NCBI GenBank assembly: GCA_016926235.1
Contig: JAFGOZ010000614.1
Span: forward strand, 1-19,715
Source of the DNA: Bacteroidales bacterium
GTDB lineage: Bacteria > Bacteroidota > Bacteroidia > Bacteroidales > UBA10428
Direction of reading: 5' to 3'
Length of the DNA stretch: 19,715 nucleotides
In this document: one piece after another, positions 16,577 to 19,715 of the stretch
How the letters are laid out: every line of letters begins with the position of its first letter
How positions within the stretch are numbered: position 1 is the stretch's first letter
Notes under the pieces: generated by a model
Told to the model about the DNA's origin: nothing
The model's database searches: none
Seen by the model: only the letters and a program-made list of their open reading frames with translations
Program-made: the position numbers and the translations under genes

Positions 16577-18058
16577 TTACTTTGATTTCGAAAGCAGTGT
16601 CCAATTTGTTTTTAGCAAGCGGAAAAGGATCAAAGTTATCAAAATGCCTATCGAACCAACTTTTATGAGGACGCGTGAAATCCCACCTAAGAAACCCCAT
16701 ATACCGTGCCATTGGATATACATTGGAATTTCACTATATCGCAAAGACCATATTAACGTAGGATGATAAGCTTCTACCCACTCCAGATGTTGCGTATAAA
16801 AAGCGATTCGTGCCAGGTGCATAAAAATCCCCCATCCCACTGCTAAGCCAAAAATACGTTGAATCCACACCTTCTCTTTATAAAAGCTTAAACCGATGGC
16901 TGCCAATAGGATCAATATGGGATGGATTTCTTGCAGCATCCGTTGGTTATATGCCACACCTCCATACCATGCCCACCAATGGCTCATGAGTAAAAGTTGC
17001 ACTAAAGCACAAAGTGATAGATAGCGACCAAATAAATACAAATCGCTTAATCCATTCTCGGGTTGTTGTGCACGTGGATGCGCTTTCCAGACGGCAATCC
17101 CGCCAATAATAGCAAACAGAAAAGCCGGACTGTATGCTAGAAGCCCGTGCGAAGGGGAGAACAATATTCCAGGCAATCCCACCCATATCGGCGTCGTCCA
17201 ACCATCCATAGCTTCGTTACCATATCCGGTTGAAAATGGTGAACCAAATGCCCAAATGTTATAAAGGATGTATAACATTATCGGTGGAACAATACCTATG
17301 AAATAAGAAAATCCCATAACAGGTGTCTGTCTATACCTGTATAGTATATATACACCTAAAATCATGAATACCAGGATTAACTGCAATCGTGTAACCAGTG
17401 ATAAGCTTAGGCAAAATCCGCTCAGAAAAAGGTATTTGCGAGGAAGATTGGACTCCATTTTTAGCATTTGCACGAGAAACAATATTCCTAAAGCGAGAAA
17501 TAACTCTCCTGTACTCTGTGTTGCCATCGTCTTTGTAGCTGTTGTCCAGGTGTGCACGCTAAATGCATAGACCAATGCCAATAATAAAGCCTGTTGTTGC
17601 TTCATAACTTTCCGCAAGATCAGAAAAATGAGGAGAACTACACTAGTTCCGATAATCGTAGAGGTAATGCTTGATAGTTTTATGTAGTCAATGACCATAT
17701 TTCCTGTTTTTTCATCAGGATATCCGACAAACAGGAAATACAATCCATAAATAGGCAAAGCCAGGATCGAAGGTAATGGACTGAATTTGGAATAGTAATG
17801 ACCATTGGATTCCACAACGTAATGGGGTTCATTGCTTAAGTCAAAGAGATAGTCACCATTAATATATGGATCCAACCGCAGTGTGCCGTGCCGCAAAATA
17901 CTTGCGGGAAGATAGGCAATTCCCGGACTGTCTCCGCCGATCACACCGGATCCCGTAAGGAGATAAATAATCATACACACATAAGCCAGATATATACAAA
18001 GCTTCCAGCTAGGTAAACGATCAATAAGTGCGGCCCACTGGTTTAGTTGTTTTTTCAT
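16577..18058 (-). CDS. Polytopic GT-C-like glycosyltransferase-type membrane protein
   Basis: This 493-residue protein has about eleven membrane segments. Motifs in order are GGDSPGIAYLPASIL (41-55), YYSKFSPLPSILALPIY (88-104), a helix with TQSTGELFLALGILF (180-194), TRLQL (223-227), AFGSPFSTGYG (270-280), GILFSPSHGLLAYSPAF (297-313) and SHWWAWYGGVAYNQRML (359-375). The acidic D43 in the first loop and the pattern 'GLL.SP.RGLL.YSP ... WW.W.GG...R' recur in a large uncharacterised family that I associate with GT39-like membrane glycosyltransferases. Substrate and acceptor are unknown. ATG start at 18058-18056; upstream is the longest intergenic gap inside the cluster (146 bp), which contains a plausible promoter. 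The stop is 45 bp before the next gene. Confidence 0.86.
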   Translation of the reverse strand: MKKQLNQWAALIDRLPSWKLCIYLAYVCMIIYLLTGSGVIGGDSPGIAYLPASILRHGTLRLDPYINGDYLFDLSNEPHYVVESNGHYYSKFSPLPSILALPIYGLYFLFVGYPDEKTGNMVIDYIKLSSITSTIIGTSVVLLIFLILRKVMKQQQALLLALVYAFSVHTWTTATKTMATQSTGELFLALGILFLVQMLKMESNLPRKYLFLSGFCLSLSLVTRLQLILVFMILGVYILYRYRQTPVMGFSYFIGIVPPIMLYILYNIWAFGSPFSTGYGNEAMDGWTTPIWVGLPGILFSPSHGLLAYSPAFLFAIIGGIAVWKAHPRAQQPENGLSDLYLFGRYLSLCALVQLLLMSHWWAWYGGVAYNQRMLQEIHPILILLAAIGLSFYKEKVWIQRIFGLAVGWGIFMHLARIAFYTQHLEWVEAYHPTLIWSLRYSEIPMYIQWHGIWGFLGGISRVLIKVGSIGILITLILFRLLKTNWTLLSKSK

Positions 18059-18204
18059 GTTTAATAAAAAGTGTAGTTAATATTGTCATTAATTAGCGAT
18101 TATCTATAGAAAGATATCATATAACACAATCTATATCAAACCGCACACACTTATAAACAAAAGAATTTAAGTAAAATAGGTAACCAGAATCATAAATAAA
18201 AGAA
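18059..18204. other. 146-bp intergenic region between two GT-C-like genes
   Basis: This is an AT-rich spacer between the stop of the PIG-V-like gene and the start of the next gene. It holds a candidate minus-strand promoter (listed separately). No hairpin plus U-tract terminator, RNA gene or small reading frame was recognised. Confidence 0.5.
18111..18139 (-). promoter_or_regulatory. Candidate sigma-70-type promoter
   Basis: On the minus strand TTGATA (18139-18134) and TATCTT (18116-18111) are separated by 17 bases. They match the bacterial housekeeping consensus at five of six and four of six positions. The site lies 52 bases upstream of the ATG at 18058 and could start a second transcript for the cluster. 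AT-rich DNA gives such matches by chance, so confidence is modest. Confidence 0.35.
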
Positions 18205-19449
18205 TTATGGTACCCAGATATGTAAAGTATAGCTGATGATTAGTTGGAAAAATCCAATAAGGTTGATACTGATCAATACAAATCGTTGAGCAGGTTTACG
18301 CATTTTCCTCGCTAACCCAATAAAAACGGGAAATCCTAATAACAAATGCCGCACCAATCCCATATATGGGTGAAGCGGACCTGTGTGATAAGAAAAACTG
18401 ATTAGCGTCGTAGCTAGGCAGTATATCCGATAACTCACGTGCATATATCGCCAGCTTAAAACAAGTAAGACGAGATAATACAGTCCCCATACAAGATTAG
18501 TGACAATATCAGCATCAGGTGATTCTATCAGTTTACCTATTGCCAGCCATAGTGCTTTCCAGGGAAACATAAAAGACTGAATCGGAACAACTTTGACGGC
18601 ATCTGGAGATATTAAGAATGAGTAGACAATACTGTTAAAATTCGTGTTATCAAAAGTCACATCGTTGATAAAAATCGCTCGGAAGCAGATCCAACCAACA
18701 TACGCGGCAGGAGCTAAACAGATCGCTCCAATGTTAGTGATTAACTTTTTTTTGCCTTTATTTGATTGGTTTTGTTTCTTGAGATTTTTTTTAAAATGAA
18801 TGTAATTCGATGGGAAGATTTGATTATTACCACTGCTTTCAAAAAATTCCCATAATAAAGGTAGAACCAGGAGGATCCCTTGCTGTCGTGTCAAGGTGGC
18901 CAGGGCTGCAAATAAGCCAGCTACCCACCATCGCCTTAATCTAGCGAAAAATAGTGACAGGATTGCAGTGAATACAAACAACGATTCTGAATACGGGATA
19001 AAGAAGGCAAATGCAAACGGAGAGCTGAACAACAATAGAACGCTATTCCAAGCAGCATTGTCGTCAGTATCCAATTGTGCAAGCATATAGAAACACCAAT
19101 AACTAACTAAACTGCCAATGGTGCTGACTAGGAATAGTGAGGTTAAAGGAGTAATACCTAGAAATTTCAAGAGTAAAGCAAACAGTGGATAGAGTGGATG
19201 AAATTGTAAGGTACCATCACCCGCACGATATCCCTGCGTTAAGATGAGGATGTAATGGACTGCGTCCCAGCGTTCAAGTGGCGCAATCCAAACACGCTCA
19301 AGCCATAACAATGTAGGTTTGACTGGAGGCCAAGAAGATATAACTTGTTCTCTGTCGGTAATCGGACGTATAGTGGATGCAACCCAACCAGCTATTCGGG
19401 TGAGGTATGTTTGTAACATCCAGATAAATATAAAAACCTTTTTTTTCAT
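18205..19449 (-). CDS. PIG-V-like (GT76-type) mannosyltransferase family protein
   Basis: This 414-residue polytopic protein matches the PIG-V pattern: RWDAVHYILILTQGY (60-74) with W61-D62, FHPLYPLF (83-90), SPFAFAFFIPYSESLF (143-158) and ALATLTRQQG (182-191). Eukaryotic PIG-V adds the second mannose of the GPI anchor from dolichol-phosphate-mannose. Bacterial homologues are thought to be polyprenyl-phosphate-sugar-dependent transferases at the outer membrane face, but specific substrates are mostly unknown. A lysine-rich segment (about 220-236) forms a positively charged loop between helices, probably cytoplasmic. The start is the ATG at 19449; the N-terminal lysines and following helix fit a signal anchor. 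There is no clear Shine-Dalgarno sequence. It is the first gene of the cluster, 104 bp after the pilin stop and beyond a terminator. Confidence 0.88.
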   Translation of the reverse strand: MKKKVFIFIWMLQTYLTRIAGWVASTIRPITDREQVISSWPPVKPTLLWLERVWIAPLERWDAVHYILILTQGYRAGDGTLQFHPLYPLFALLLKFLGITPLTSLFLVSTIGSLVSYWCFYMLAQLDTDDNAAWNSVLLLFSSPFAFAFFIPYSESLFVFTAILSLFFARLRRWWVAGLFAALATLTRQQGILLVLPLLWEFFESSGNNQIFPSNYIHFKKNLKKQNQSNKGKKKLITNIGAICLAPAAYVGWICFRAIFINDVTFDNTNFNSIVYSFLISPDAVKVVPIQSFMFPWKALWLAIGKLIESPDADIVTNLVWGLYYLVLLVLSWRYMHVSYRIYCLATTLISFSYHTGPLHPYMGLVRHLLLGFPVFIGLARKMRKPAQRFVLISINLIGFFQLIISYTLHIWVP

Positions 19450-19463
19450 AAAGGATATTTATA

Positions 19464-19493
19464 ATCTTATTATCTCGGGTAAATAGTTAACAA
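19464..19493 (-). promoter_or_regulatory. Weak candidate promoter for the cluster
   Basis: On the minus strand TTGTTA (19493-19488) and TAAGAT (19469-19464), with an 18-base spacer, match the sigma-70 consensus at four of six positions each. A start here would leave a leader of only about ten bases before the ATG at 19449. That is unusual, but it fits the missing Shine-Dalgarno sequence. The placement just after the pilin terminator is the main reason to list it. Confidence 0.22.
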
Positions 19494-19500
19494 TTAATAT

Positions 19501-19527
19501 AAAAAGACCCCGCCTTAACAGCGGGGT
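19501..19527 (-). terminator. Intrinsic terminator of the Flp pilin gene
   Basis: On the minus strand ACCCCGC, a seven-base loop and GCGGGGT form a perfect 7-bp GC-rich stem (19507-19527), followed by C and five T (19506-19501). It lies 27 bases past the pilin stop. It should end the pilin transcript and insulate it from the glycosyltransferase cluster. On the plus strand the stem is also followed by T residues (19527-19532), so it could act in both directions. Confidence 0.85.
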
Positions 19528-19553
19528 TTTTTACTGATAATATTCGGTTTGAA

Positions 19554-19709
19554 TTATGCGGCACCCAAACCAGAGACGATGGTGCTGAAGACCGACTGAA
19601 CCTCATCTCCCAACAGACCGAGAATCACGATAACGACGATGGCGATCAACACCAGAATCAACGCGTACTCAACCAATCCTTGTCCTTCCTCACGGGGTAA
19701 ATAAAGCAT
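19554..19709 (-). CDS. flp: Flp/Fap family type IVb pilin
   Basis: This 51-residue prepilin has the diagnostic Flp sequence EEGQGLVEYALILVL. A nine-residue leader (MLYLPREEG) precedes the G9/Q10 cleavage site used by TadV/CpaA-type prepilin peptidases. E14 and Y15 then form the G-XXXX-EY motif (mature E5/Y6). A single hydrophobic helix (about 16-34) is followed by a short C-terminal tail. The mature protein would be 42 residues, typical for Flp pilins that assemble into Tad pili for surface attachment or DNA uptake. The ATG at 19709-19707 lies six bases from the window edge, so its ribosome binding site and promoter are outside. Base composition is balanced (28 G/C in the 60 bases from 19621), unlike the AT-rich cluster downstream. 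The leader is very similar to those I know from Anaerolineae. Confidence 0.93.
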   Translation of the reverse strand: MLYLPREEGQGLVEYALILVLIAIVVIVILGLLGDEVQSVFSTIVSGLGAA

Positions 19710-19715
19710 CGCAAA

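Noticed and set aside
1..19715. CRISPR array, tRNA/rRNA, toxin-antitoxin or phage-defence genes
   Set aside because: No regularly spaced repeats, no tRNA cloverleaf or rRNA segments, and no nuclease, helicase or small paired toxin-antitoxin genes were found on either strand.

Overview
The window looks like a piece of a Chloroflexota (Anaerolineae-type) chromosome. The best clue is a complete Flp/Tad pilin of the 'GQGLVEYALIL' type at the right edge. Supporting clues are the run of large polytopic membrane proteins (DUF2079, GT87, YfhO and PIG-V types) that is common in that phylum. The phylum call is inference; no rRNA or other marker gene is present.

Every gene I can support lies on the minus strand, so transcription runs from high to low coordinates. 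The order is: Flp pilin (19709-19554); an intrinsic terminator (about 19501-19527); then twelve genes in a row. These are a PIG-V-like mannosyltransferase (19449-18205), a GT-C-like membrane protein (18058-16577), a 'DFWWH' membrane protein (16531-15002), a small SAM methyltransferase (14985-14437), a UDP-galactopyranose-mutase-like flavoenzyme (14340-12772), an 'HEGE' membrane protein (12794-10908), a YfhO-family protein with an extra N-terminal membrane block (10777-7790), a GT2 glycosyltransferase fused to a methyltransferase (7814-6300), a GT87-like protein (6209-5130), a GT39/PMT-like protein (5104-3524), a DUF2079 protein (3434-1503) and a 'GGFVRRGL' membrane protein (1454-246). Two gene pairs overlap (23 bp and 25 bp), and the other gaps are 16-146 bp. 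The only convincing terminator is the one after the pilin, so the twelve genes could form one long transcription unit with internal promoters.

The theme is extracytoplasmic glycosylation. Nine of the twelve proteins are polytopic and look like, or could be, GT-C-type enzymes that use polyprenyl-phosphate sugars. The GT2 domain of the fused protein resembles enzymes that make such lipid-linked donors. The flavoenzyme could supply a ring-contracted or otherwise remodelled sugar, and the two methyltransferase domains could decorate the product. I see no Wzx flippase, ABC exporter, polysaccharide co-polymerase, nucleotide-sugar synthesis gene or initiating phosphoglycosyltransferase. A conventional capsule or O-antigen locus is therefore not evident within the window. 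A surface glycolipid or protein O-glycosylation island is a reasonable hypothesis.

Base composition is uneven. The block at about 10.9-15.0 kb is very AT-rich, while the pilin and the genes at 15.0-18.1 kb are closer to balanced. This suggests a mosaic assembled from different sources. The leftmost 60 bases are also GC-richer than what follows and may be the edge of an unrelated gene. No tRNA, rRNA, CRISPR array, transposase or defence gene was recognised.
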